In this document: positions 36,641-64,000 of the stretch, piece by piece
Layout of the letters: each line of letters begins with the position of its first letter
Position numbering within the stretch: the first letter of the stretch is position 1
From: Apostichopus japonicus
Lineage: Eukaryota; Echinodermata; Holothuroidea; Aspidochirotida; Stichopodidae
Length of the DNA stretch: 64,000 nucleotides
Assembly (NCBI RefSeq): GCF_037975245.1
Contig: NC_092571.1
Coordinates: 25,682,564-25,746,563 of the forward strand
Direction of reading: 5' to 3'
The notes under the pieces: generated by a model
Seen by the model: only the letters and a program-made list of their open reading frames with translations
Told to the model about the DNA's origin: nothing
Databases searched by the model: none
Program-made: the position numbers and the translations under genes

Positions 36641-39600
36641 GAAAAACTCAAGCCAGTTCTATACAAAAAAAAAACTCAAGCCAAGTACTTCTGATGTCAG
36701 AGGAGAAGCAAACCAACCCTTCAGCTTACCTTTAATAGTAGAATGGGCCTATACTTGTAGTGATTATCTCCTTTAAAAGCTATAGCCTATCATAGAAACA
36801 TCGTGCTCCATGTGGGGAAATCATGATTGAAATAGGTCGTGTTACTGGAGCTGCTATTTTGTGGAAAATGTTATGTAATTATTCAACACAAGGCTCAAAT
36901 TAGAGGTGAAGTCAATGTATTTTCCATTCGTTTCCCTCTTTTCGTAATTTCAAGTTGAATTTAAATATCTCAATTGCTGAAAAGTAGCCCCCAACTCGTG
37001 GGTAGAATACCACTTTGTTTGAATTAAAAATAAATGTATCTAATAGAAATTGGAATTCTGAAGTCTTGCCTCCTCACATTACGAAGGCGTCTGACCAGGA
37101 GGGAAAACTTTTGTAAGAAAAGTCACCCAAGATAGAGCATGCGCAAGAGAACCTAACGACTAGTAACTGATCCACTCTCAACATCGAGGCATTGGCAGTG
37201 GCTGGCTAGACTGCTACTACTTCAATAGTCTTGTTCAGGCCCTAGTATGTACAGCCATAGTGTACCTTTCTTTTTCACAAAGCTTTTTTCCCGAATCTAT
37301 TTGCTATACTTCCCAGAGAACGCCCGCGACAACGCTTTAGTTTGTATCGGACAGATCCTCGGGCATGTAAAATACAGTAGGGAAGTACATTCGTGATAGG
37401 CACAAACGGGCTCTGAGGCATGTACAGTTTGTACGCGAGAAAAAGAGAAATTACAAACGACTTGGCCAAGACTACTACGTCAAATGTGTATCACGAGTCC
37501 TGTGGCCAGGAAGGTAGTACAGAATCAAATCACATCACATCCGCCTGATCTAGCAGACAGGTCTATGTTCTATTGAGCTTAGCATGCTTACGTAATCCTT
37601 ATTGTGATTTCGCTATTGTTCCACTTCTGAACGATTCAATACCACTCTTTAATCTTCAGTCCAGAGTTATAAGCTATACAACTGGTATGCCCGAAAACAT
37701 AACAAGTGGACGCACAGATGCTATCTGTACACATGAACAATATATAAGTCTATATACGTAAAGTAGGGCCCACGGAGGTCGAGAGTTCCAGAATGTAAAA
37801 GGAAATCATATTGTGCTCTCACAGTCCTGTATACTGGCACGATATTTCCATTGTTTGGATATGTCATATGAAAGTGTTTTTGTGAGTGTGTTTACATGGA
37901 AGCTATTTAAGTCCGTGGATGTCGTTAATGGTCTGGAAATCGACTCGACTTACTAAATAACTCGGAAGGAGAGGAGATGGGTAATTAGCGAGAATTACTT
38001 CCTTTATAACGAGCTGAGTGGATCAACAACCCTACAGTTATATTTGACAGGTCAGTATAGTACAGTATGTGAAACACATTCACAATAGAAGGGGTGAAAT
38101 ACGTTCCATGGCAAAACTAAGTGTATTTAGGGAGATGATGTAATATTCGCAGGATTTAGTTATTTCCAATTATTATCACATGTTTCTTGATTGAATTCAC
38201 ATCTCTTTTACACATGTTTGCCTACGATTTGATTCGATTTATATATATTCATATATATACATTGTGAAAGGAAGTCTTCTAAAAAAAAAAAAAAAGAGTC
38301 TTCTAAACGAATACATATCCTTGTGTATATATATAAGCTATCTTTATATTGCGCATGGTCTGTGTCAAGGAGTTGTTATGGAACAACTCCCTGGTCTGTA
38401 TATGTACCTTACCTATATAATAATTACAACATAGCCATTCGTTATGTCGTTATGCAAATATAGATCGGCTACACTAGCTATTATAATAGCTGTTCCTTTG
38501 TATGCGTGATGATTGTATAAAGTTTACTACACGACAAGTTGCGGGTATAGAACTCTTATATACTGTACATGAAATGATTATATATTAATATTTCAAATTC
38601 AAGCTCAAGTTTATTTCTCATATTTCTGTGCAAGATAAATATAATATAACATTACAGTCCTATAGGAAGGTTAAGATAATATGACGGACACTAGAAAAAC
38701 ATCAAGGCTGTCATCTCAGCTAGTGACCAAAGTGGTGTTCTGTGGATCATTTGTGCCTAATATAGAGGTATAGAACTGATAATCTTGAATCTTGCACAAT
38801 TCTACGATTCGGTTACTTGAGAAGCATATGCAATCGGCACCATTGAACTTAACGTGTATACATGTAGAGATATGCTAATGAAGAAAACTCCATCTGATAA
38901 ACAACTATGAATTTGGAAGGTAGCTCGGGTTAAAAGTCATGTCAGAGGCGATGGTATATAGTTTGTCAATGTGTGGTACCAAATAGTACGTACGTGCCAC
39001 CAGTCCGTTGAATTATCTTTAATTAAGTCTTAAAGGTGGCACAGTCCCAACGAAGATCTAATATTCAGCGATTCCAGGCTGATCACCAGTATATAGTCCC
39101 TTTAAGCTTAAAGTTATTTGAAACTGGAAATTGCTCAAACCATGGAGTTAGAAGAGCTCTTCTAACTACATGCTCAAACCCAGTCCAGTATTAGTTAATT
39201 ATACCGTAATGAATCCGATGACGTTAGATGAAGATAGTACAATATGATTGTACAGTTACAGGAATTTTCCCTTTGCATACAGAAAGGATTGTGTTGTTGC
39301 AACGCCGCATGTTGTTTTACCCATTTTCTACCTGTTTTAACAAGTTTTGGTATTCCAACATTCCAGCATCGTCAGTGAACAAACAATGTCCTCGATTCTC
39401 AAATCATTCACTTATTACTCCTTAACTGTACCAAAAAGGAAATCTTTATGCTGCCAATGCGAACAGTAAAACACTTATCGTCTGTTCCACAATGTACATA
39501 GAGAGACTAGCTGTAGCGCGATCAGGAAACTTATGATGTCAACGTGTCAAAGGTCACGAAAACTAATCATGCACCATTGATTAAGACTTTATTATGTCAT

Positions 39601-39646
39601 TTTCTCTTTTGATCTTTCTGTTAGATGAGGACACTCTGCTTCCAAA
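36641..39646. other. Intergenic
   Basis: AT-rich unique DNA plus one dispersed repeat (38593-38730, listed separately). No splice-supported exon found. Immediate 5' flank of the FN3 gene at the right end. Confidence 0.4.
38593..38730 (+). repeat. Dispersed repeat, copy 1
   Basis: About 140 bp shared with 50739-50862 in the same orientation: CAAGTTTATTTCT, CAAGATAAATA(T/C)AATATAACATTACAG, GGACACTAGA and CTCAGCTAGTGAC. It resembles the 3' part of a retroposon, but the family is not identified. Confidence 0.7.
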
Positions 39647-40600
39647 ATGGATTTTTCGCAGAAGAGGAACCTACTAATCTTAATGGTCGTCCTACTCGTG
39701 TGTGGGAAAGTAATAATTTGTGACACAGTTCCATTTGCTTCGCGGTTGAGAAGTTCGAATATAACTCATAGCTCTGCAGTCCTTTCATGGGAATCACCTG
39801 GCAATATTACTCTAATATCAGAATATGGACTCACTATTAATCAACGAGAAGAACGTATTATTAATGATCCATCTCAAACAGTTTATGAACTACAAAACCT
39901 AGAAATATGGACAAATTATACCGTTGTTCTTGTTACGTATGATTTCTCCCACAATGCAATTGGCTCTGACCGGCATTCATTCTCGACTCATTTCTTCTTT
40001 GCCAACGTGCAAACGCTGCTTGCTTTTGGATTCTTCGTATATATTGTTGTTTGTTACATTTTAGCGCTTATTTTAAAATTCACGTGTAATTTAGAGACGG
40101 ATGAAAGTGAATGGAGGAGAATAATGATTGCGGAATATGAGAAAACCAGACGGGCAAGACAAGCGAGGGCAAAGAGGGTGAAATCACGTCAGAACAGATC
40201 TCTGAAGAGACAAGTTAGCTCTTTGCTCGGATGGAAGAGAAAGGAAGATTCTACAGATTACGAGGACGCCATATCGATCAACTCTATCCAATCTATCCAA
40301 AGTAACCGCAGCACAAATAACCAGTCGAATGGTGTGGTAAAGGAAGACAAGGCCGAAGGTCAAGACGCTGTACATGTGGAGATTACAGGTAGTGATACAA
40401 CTTTTAACAGTAATGATACTACGCAAGACGAAAATAGCACCAGTGAAATTAGATCTGAAAGTGGGCTTGATGACGTCTCTGCAGTTGCAAGAAAAGAGGA
40501 AGAAGAGGAAATCCAGGCAGCATCTGAGAACTCGAGAGATGAAGATGACAGAGACGAAAATAAGAAGGCATCAATTGATGAGGCAGACATTAACATATGA
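39647..40600 (+). CDS. Intronless single-FN3 type I membrane protein
   Basis: A 317-codon uninterrupted frame from ATG at 39647 (AAAATGG, strong start context). Signal peptide about 1-25 (LLILMVVLLVC). One fibronectin type III domain spans about 27-114 (SSAVLSWESPG, EYGLTINQRE, YELQNLEIWTNYTVVL), with N-glycosylation sites NIT and NYT. A membrane segment spans 122-144. The 170-residue cytoplasmic tail is basic first (EKTRRARQARAKRVKSRQ), then rich in Ser, Asn and acidic residues with a KEEEEEIQ run. The FN3 sandwich resembles cytokine-receptor and cell-adhesion ectodomains, but no WSXWS motif or enzymatic domain is visible. A shorter frame overlaps the 3' end in another phase and is a shadow. 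Function unknown. Confidence 0.75.
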   Translation: MDFSQKRNLLILMVVLLVCGKVIICDTVPFASRLRSSNITHSSAVLSWESPGNITLISEYGLTINQREERIINDPSQTVYELQNLEIWTNYTVVLVTYDFSHNAIGSDRHSFSTHFFFANVQTLLAFGFFVYIVVCYILALILKFTCNLETDESEWRRIMIAEYEKTRRARQARAKRVKSRQNRSLKRQVSSLLGWKRKEDSTDYEDAISINSIQSIQSNRSTNNQSNGVVKEDKAEGQDAVHVEITGSDTTFNSNDTTQDENSTSEIRSESGLDDVSAVARKEEEEEIQAASENSRDEDDRDENKKASIDEADINI

Positions 40601-41885
40601 CGGAGAGCAAATAACTACCGGAGAGGAAGGACCAGAGCAAAGTGAACATCAAAATTAGTATCCAGATGAATCCAATGTATATAGGCTTTTATTATTGCTT
40701 TCTTTTTTTAGTGTATTTATCGTAACCATAACAAAAGTACACAAACTGGTCTCACAAAATTGACTTTCATATGATGTGCACGCAGACGCCATTTGATTTC
40801 AGCTCTTGGAGATAGAGCAAAGGGGACTGAAGGGAGGGAGGGGCGGGGGGGGGGGATGTTTCCACTGTATGGTAGTTCAATTGCTGCAAATTGTAGCTAC
40901 TACTACATTAGAAATGATGAATAATCGAATGAAAAGTTATAGCCTGGATGATTAGAAAAACTTCTCCGTTTACATATTTCGCCGTTTTCAGTCAAACCTG
41001 CCATTCTCAATTTATTTATTTACTTATTTGGTTTTTGTTCACTTATAACATGTATATTAAAGTATCTGTGAAAGAATACATGACGCTATTGAGACAATTA
41101 ATTATAACGAGCTGCTGATCGTCTATGCTTATGTTTAATGGAGGAAAGGGACACTATAGTCACGATTTACACCCCTCCCAAAACGGTGGCGTGTGCAAGG
41201 TGGGGGAAAGGGGCAAGGGAAGGGGACAATCCCCCCTGGATCAGTCGGGGCTTTCCTTAATTCAATCGGGAAGAATTCGACAACCCCTATTGTTATATAT
41301 TTTCCTTTTAAACCTCACACAAAAATCAAGAGTACGGTATTTCTTAACGTAACCTTGCATTTAGACCTAAATATAGTACTACTTTATCATCTAAAAATGC
41401 CTAAAAATGTGAGATTTAAACAATTTTTTTCGGGGGGGGGGGAGGGGAATTGGACTCCCCTACTTTGGATTTTCGGCTTCGACGACCCATGGCCAGTCCC
41501 TCCTTTATAAAAATAAAAATCTTTCATTTGCCACTCGCCCCTTACATTAAGATTCATGCCCCCGCGTACCTAAATTTGTCGGAGGAAATTTAGAATATAT
41601 CCCTTACCTTTAAAATCCTGTGTACGCCACTGCCAACAGAACCCTGCAGCCATCCGGTGAGACTGGTGTCTGGTCGTACTTTAATTATAACTGGCTGTGA
41701 CTACTTAAACGTTAACTAAATAGTGACAAAAATTACTATTATAGTTCTTGTCAGTGTTTATTTACACTTACTTTGAACCTTCTCGACGTTATCCCCAAAT
41801 TGTATTCCAAATTTCGAGTAATGGCATTCGATGACAGTACTGGCGTTCTTAAAAGTTCGTCCGGGTAACGTAGGACATGCTATAC
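40601..41885. other. Intergenic with G-rich transposon fragments
   Basis: G-rich tracts at 40838-40857, 41190-41232 and 41431-41450 sit in short frames reading Gly-rich nonsense. They look like degraded copies of GTGGCG...GGGGG non-autonomous elements. No gene. Confidence 0.45.
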
Positions 41886-43621
41886 CATGCAGGCAGTGGC
41901 GTCACCAGACTTTTCAGTCTGGGGGGGCACAGGGGGGGGCACCAACATTTGATGGGGGGGAACTTAGGTGGATACGGATTGCCGTCCTGGGGGAGGGGTC
42001 TAAGGGGAGGGGTTGCCCCTCCAGGTGCGGCGGAACGGGAAAATTATTGGGGGGGGGGTAGCTAATGTGTAGAGACTATCTAAGCGGAGCGCCACCATCG
42101 GTTGGCGCGGAGCGTACAAGAAAATTTTGGGTTTTTCAAACCCCCAGATGGCCGGAAACGGCACTTCCCAAGTGTTTTATGCTGCGAATACCTAGCCCTA
42201 AAATATGGGTCTCAAGCCTGCAATTTCTCAGATTGCACGTAAAAGTCTGTAAAAACATTGTAATTTGTATATTCGATGGTGTTTTAAGAGAGTAGCTATT
42301 ACTCGTAGTGTACTCGCAAAGACGTTTTTGAGTGTAGTAAGGGGATGTTGGAGAACTGCCTGAAATGAAGCAAGTCATTGGCCTAAGACGAAGTTGTGTT
42401 GCGCTTACCGGTACTCACACTCACTGCTTCCACTTTTCACGGGGCTTGAAGACGCGGTTGGGGTGACAATGTGGTCTATAGCCAGGGGACGGGCCGAGGG
42501 TCCCCCCAGCATTTACTAAAATTATTACACCTATATAGTATACGTGTGCATCGGACAGATCGACAAGTATGCATTGAAAAATGGGCAGATGCACGTTTCG
42601 GAGCCTGGGTAAATATTGGGGGGGGGGGGCTTATCATGCATTTGCCCCCTCAACTTTTTCATTGGGGGCTGAGCCCCCCAAGCCCCCGGTTCCGCCGCCA
42701 CTGCCCCCCTCCCCTTTGGAAAATTTTCGCATACGGAGGGCTAGATGCAAAATGCTGCCACATTTAATGCTATAAATTCGATCTGAAGATATCTCCAGAA
42801 ATTGCTATTTTTGAGGTAATGATTTAACAAGGCGCAGAATTTTGCAGAGGATATGAACCACATGCTGTCGATGTTATGCCTAACCCTATATCAATAGAAC
42901 CTACATTTGTTGAATTAATGTGTGCATGACCCCGACTCCTTTCTTGTCCTTCTCGTTTTCGCCCATTATCTATTAAGATGTAACAGGTTCCAGCATCGTT
43001 ATTGGCTCCTATCAGGGATCTCACCATGCAATCCAAAGTTTGATCACACATCGAGTATGGCTCAGTATGCAGGTGTGAACATTCGCCATTTGTTCCTACA
43101 AGCATCTGACCTCAAATGACCTCTGCACCCCCTACACAACAGGGTTAATATATGGGTCCACAAATATAGGAAAGTATGGTGCCTGCGGACCCTCACATTC
43201 TCACATTTCGTCAGCTCCTAACCTGTCAACCTCAGACCAAGGCAACATATTGCAGTACCCTCCCTTCTCACAGTGATGTAGCACGCGAAGCGGACGTGTA
43301 TATCCGCTGGTATGGCGTGAGCACTGACACATTCAATGTAAATATCGACACCTGTTGTGATGGCGCGGGTTACGACTTCGATACCCGACGTTCAAGGATA
43401 AACTTTTTCATTTTTTCGCAGCTCATTTGAAGAAAATACGAATTACTGTGCTTCTTTGTCCTTATGAAAAACCAACTCAGATGATGGGAGTTGAATATAA
43501 CAAAATATATATATATATTTTTTACCAACCCAAATCTCAGATGGGGGGCACTCGGTTTTCCATGGGGGGGGGGGGCACGTGCCCCCCTGGCCCCCCCCTT
43601 GGCGACGCCACTGCATGCAGG
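41886..43621. mobile_element. hAT-like element, 1.72 kb, perfect 8-bp target duplication
   Basis: The element at 41894-43613 starts CAGTGGCGTCACCAG and ends TTGGCGACGCCACTG. The 14-bp inverted ends have one mismatch. Perfect CATGCAGG flanks it at 41886-41893 and 43614-43621. Inside are the hairpin module (42076-42118), several long G or C tracts, and a nested CCCCC...CCGCCGCCACTG-type fragment (42600-42720). No transposase frame is seen. It is either an internal-deletion derivative or a pile of nested elements. Confidence 0.8.
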
Positions 43622-44233
43622 GGCGGGTCTGGGAAGGGGTTCCGCGGACGGCCGGGTCTACCGGTAGGCCGCACTGAAATGATTTGAAAGCATTAATTTA
43701 CTCAAAGAAAGTTATTGTAGCCTATAAAGTGGACAATCTTATAATTAGCACGCTTCTTCATCACATGGGCATCCCTTCCCGCCGAAAACCCTATGCATGT
43801 ATAGCTGGCTACTACGGGGTATTCTCAGCAGAAACAGCCTTGCGGATATATTTTCCTATACTGACGGCAGGGCACTGGTATTCTCCTGAAACTTTCCTGT
43901 CTGCATAGGACAGAGGCCTGAAAGGGTCTGGGTGTAGGGGTGCACAGGCTAGGGGTCCCCGCGGACGGCCTAGTCTATACCGATAGGGCGCACCGTAAAT
44001 TATTTGAAAGCATTAATTAACTCAAAGAAAGTTAATGTTCGTAGTGGACAATTTTAGAACGCTTCTTCGTCACATGGTGCCTCCCTTTCCGCCGAAAACC
44101 CCATAAGCCTATTCGCCACTTTTCATAGGCTACTACGGGGACTTCTCAACAGAAACAGCCTTGCGGATATATTTCCCTACTGACGGCAGGGGACTGGTAT
44201 TCTCCTGAAACTTTCCATACATAGGACAGAGGC
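43622..44233 (+). repeat. Tandem duplication of about 305 bp
   Basis: The copies at 43622-43922 and 43925-44233 share CCGCGGACGGCC, GAAAGCATTAATT, CGCCGAAAACCC, AACAGCCTTGCGGATATAT and CTGGTATTCTCCTGAAACTTTCC, with about 15% divergence and small indels. The first copy touches the right target duplication of the preceding hAT-like element. Confidence 0.85.
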
Positions 44234-45610
44234 CTGATTTTTACTGTTAACACCGTGTCACGTTCACACATGCATAGGCTACTAAAGAAATCGTCCTTAA
44301 TCATATAAATGACTGAAGTTTCGGATCATTGTGTAATTTGTGTCGATTTATTGTGCTGTTTGCGTCCCAAGTCACTCTCCTGAACGCAGTTTGTTAATAC
44401 TGAATTATGTTTGATGGTTTAAAATATATTCTGATCCTTTAGCTAGTATCCTTGTATATAACTCCACAGTGACTGTCACATTACATTATTTTGCTATAGT
44501 TTATTGAAATAACTCTTAGTTGATACCCGCTAATTTACTTCCCTTGTCTTCTAGGCCCAATTAAAATTACGCATCAGTCGATTTTAGCGAAACGACTTGA
44601 ACAAGTTGAAAAGCACAATATAAACACTGAATTGTTCCTCCTCACATACAGCTCCATATTCTTATACAGAGGTCCCCGAATCCCATTTTATCCTCGATGT
44701 ATTTGTTATAACGTCATTAAATGATCCATACTTAAAATTGCAAGAACCTTGCTCCAAACAACGATCGATGTCTGGCAAACTCCTGTTCGGAGAGGAATCT
44801 GTGTCTCCAGAATCGGTAATGTTGGATTTCATCCTAACAACATCCTAACATTCATACAACAGGAACTGTGTAAATTATTTGTGTGTGACCCACTGTACAC
44901 AGCACACTGTAGTCTATAGCCTATACTACTGCACGCAAGTTACAAAGCTACAGTGCTATGGAGTGTTAAAAAGTCATTCGAATTCGGGAACTAAGAAAAA
45001 CTTGTATGATCTCCAACAATTTTAGCTGTAAATTCCAGCGTGAGATGTAGCCTATCATTAGCTTAGACCTTTCAGTCATGTTTTCTTGTACATAAATATG
45101 GTATTGTATGTTATATGTTGGGAATGACAGTGGGGTAGAACCCAGGCTTCAACAGCATGATGGAAACTTCAAATGGCTAAAACTTAGTAGTGGCTCAACT
45201 ATGAGTTTTTTTTAAATTCTGAAATTATGCAAAATGTTTGTAAGCTGTGAAGTGATTGCTATAATTACCTTCAATTTAGTCTTGGATGTTTAAATTGTGT
45301 TATATCACATTAAGGTTCTTGCCTAGTCATAATTTAAGTAAATGTCATTCCCTGAAACTGAAAAGCTTTACCTATAACTTGTGTTGTTCTGTACATGAGG
45401 ACATTGCACAATGCACAGTGTGTACCTCTTCTATTCTATGTTTACCTTATGGTTAAGTTAACAGCTCTTTTCTTAGCTCTTTGTTTAACTGTCAAGTTGG
45501 AGACTGCAATTTAAATCATTAATAAATCAATCCGTATCAAAATGATCTTGTTGATTTAGAATGATTAATTTATAAGGCAGATGTTTTTCACCCTTTTATT
45601 TTTGTTGCAG
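44234..45610. other. Upstream region of the nucleoplasmin-fusion gene
   Basis: No domain-bearing exon. An ATG at 44769 begins a short frame that reaches a plausible donor (CCAGAATCG|GTAATG, 44816). This could be a non-coding first exon joined to 45611, because its frame would stop within the 5' UTR. That is inference from splice words only. Confidence 0.35.
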
Positions 45611-45654
45611 ATTATTTCAACTAGATAATCATCTCAGTACCTGTAGACATCAAC

Positions 45655-62150
<16,496 letters not shown>

Positions 62151-62270
62151 CAAAAAAATATATAAAAAAATATGTTCTGTTGGATGAAAATGTAGATAGA
62201 TACATACATGTAGATATTTAGAAGATGAAGACTAAGAGAATATCATAAAATGCAAAGAAATGAAAAATAA

Positions 62271-62276
62271 AATAAA
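62271..62276 (+). promoter_or_regulatory. Poly(A) signal AATAAA of the fusion gene
   Basis: AAATAAAATAAAC lies 120 bases after the stop codon, within an AT-rich 3' UTR. Confidence 0.6.
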
Positions 62277-62628
62277 CTTGATAAAAGTGTTGTTGCTAGG
62301 TTAGTCAATAACTTTCAAAAGACCACTGCTGTTTTGAATGTTAATGTTAACATTTTAAGATTTTTCGAGTGTTTTTTTTTCTCCTATCAACAAGATTTTA
62401 CATTACATTGAGGCTGAAATACGTTGCTTCTGTTACAACAGTTACTCTCAAAAGTTGAGACATTACTTTTTACAAAGCTATCATTTTAATTGATATTTCA
62501 GTGACATAGCTGCACATTTTTAATCATCTTGTATGTGTTGTTAATATTGTTTTGATGTTGTAGGATACACTTTCATAATTTTAGTTAATATCATGGAGTT
62601 TAAAGAAAGGAAACTGAAGATGGGATAT

Positions 62629-62998
62629 TTAAAGGCATTGAAGACTTGCCCCAAACCGTGTGCGGCCATCTGAAAAAGTTAACTTTCCGTGGCTTGCAAG
62701 TGACGATTTGTTCGTGTCGCTACAAAATGCAGACAGTAATGAAACTTGATACCTTGTTATATTTAGCTGGACCTGAGATGTCCATCGCTGTATTGTCTGT
62801 ACACTGTGCTGTAGGTATTGACCGCAGCTGTATGTACTGACTGTACACTAGTGTCTAATTACCGATGGTAGCAAGCTGTGTGTGTTTATTTTCTGGGATC
62901 GATGGTGGTGTCTAACACTTCTGTTACACCTCATTCGAAACTAGGTCAGATTACCGGCATTAGACGTTTCTTTTTGCGCGAGTCTTCACTTTCTTTAA
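62629..62998 (+). mobile_element. MITE with TTAA flanks, copy 2
   Basis: TTAA at 62629-62632 and 62995-62998. Left end AGGCATTGAAGACTTGC; right end, on the minus strand, AGAAAGTGAAGACTCGCGC. Same orientation and family as 23675-24003, with an extra 45-bp segment (about 62898-62943) near the right end. Confidence 0.75.
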
Positions 62999-64000
62999 GG
63001 TATCTTGTCTGCTTAGTCGTTTTGTAAACTATGAATGTTTGTGTTTAGCTGTTAACACGTCGTTGTTCAGCTAAAATTTGAACATGAAAGTGTTTCAGAG
63101 AGCAACATTGACAAAATATAATATCAGTCGACAAGACTAAATTCAGGAATGCTTATGCACTATTTCAGAACTTTGAAGTCATTGACCATCATTATAACGA
63201 TTATATACATTATAATGATATCTCTTGTTTTATTAACTGATAGAGGAGCAGATGTTAAGTAGTTTTCTTTATTATTATCTAACAATAATTCCATTCGTTA
63301 CTTTAGAACAAACGGTTATTGCTTGACAGTTGCTCTGCATTCCCGGTACAACTGATCAATCAGCATGGCTGACGTAAATCATGTTAGGAATTTGGAACGG
63401 CAAAGATCGTTCTTTGGCGTGTTTTGAAGTCTTACTTCAGCACAAAGATACGTTTGGCAAATAGACATCTGTACAGTGTCTCTATACGGCATGTGGTCCA
63501 CCTAGGTTGGATAAAAGATAAAAGAATCAATGTCTCTATGCGGTATGTGGTCCACCTAGGTTGGATAAAAGATTAAAGAATCGGTGTGTCTATGCAGTAT
63601 GTGGTCCACCTAGGTTGGACATATAAATGCTTAGTGAATCTGTGATATCACAAACCCATCTTAGTACTGTTAATATGTTTGTTTTTGTTAAGTTTCAAAT
63701 ATCATTTTTACCCCATAACCTCTAAGTCAGATATGTGTATATATACTATGGTGAAGGGTGGTTGTGTATATATGCTATGGTGAAGGGTGGTTGTGTATTT
63801 TTCAGGTTATCTATCATTCATATGTACAAAACTTCTGGTCTATTTTTTTAAGAGCTAAAAAAGAAAGAACTTTTGTGAAAATAAATGTCTTTGCATAAAA
63901 CAGAGGAATACAAATTCTTCAAAAGTATTAATTGTGTATAAATTATTTGCTTTTTTTTTAATATATTTTCTATCCATATTCGTTACACTTGATCCAAACA
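62999..64000. other. Intergenic with small tandem repeats
   Basis: A 58-bp unit (CGGTATGTGGTCCACCTAGG) occurs three times at 63477-63625. A 31-bp unit (ATGGTGAAGGGTGGTTGTGT) occurs twice at 63735-63797. No exon recognised. Confidence 0.8.

Overview
The window is eukaryotic nuclear DNA, AT-rich and repeat-rich. Coding sequence is split into short exons with GT-AG borders and separated by introns full of minisatellites, SINE-like elements and TIR elements. The gene content (cation-dependent mannose-6-phosphate receptor, centrin-type EF-hand protein, intronless Ig and fibronectin-III receptors, a nucleoplasmin-fold/zinc-finger/recombinase-like chimera) fits a marine invertebrate, most plausibly an echinoderm or another deuterostome. 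The phylum is inference; no diagnostic rRNA or mitochondrial marker is present.

Layout. (1) 1624-2451, plus strand: the last two coding exons of a centrin-like EF-hand protein. (2) 2452-19390: no supportable gene, but several tandem arrays, including six 125-bp units at 6180-6925 and four 65-bp units at 11972-12233. (3) 19863-26980, minus strand: a complete six-exon cation-dependent mannose-6-phosphate receptor (M6PR), reconstructed exon by exon with consistent phases to 257 codons. Its intron 4 begins with a minisatellite whose unit carries a copy of the gene's own exon end and splice donor. (4) 27000-31310: TIR elements and a U2-snRNA-headed retroposon with a 13-bp target duplication. (5) 32316-33605 and 39647-40600, plus strand: two intronless type I membrane proteins, one Ig-like with a tyrosine-rich tail and one with a single FN3 domain. 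They are separated by transposon-rich DNA. (6) 41886-44233: a 1.7-kb hAT-like element with a perfect 8-bp target duplication, then a 0.3-kb tandem duplication. (7) 45655-62150, plus strand: a 13-exon gene coding for 836 residues, with every junction in phase. It joins a nucleoplasmin core domain to two zinc fingers, a tyrosine-recombinase-like domain, an acidic tract and a SANT-like C-terminus. (8) 62151-64000: its 3' end, a TTAA-flanked MITE and small tandem repeats.

The strongest candidate for something undescribed is the nucleoplasmin/recombinase-like fusion. It looks like a domesticated mobile-element protein that gained a histone-chaperone fold. Next come the two cases where a minisatellite has copied a 5' splice site, and a 0.1-kb hairpin module shared by three TIR elements with different ends.
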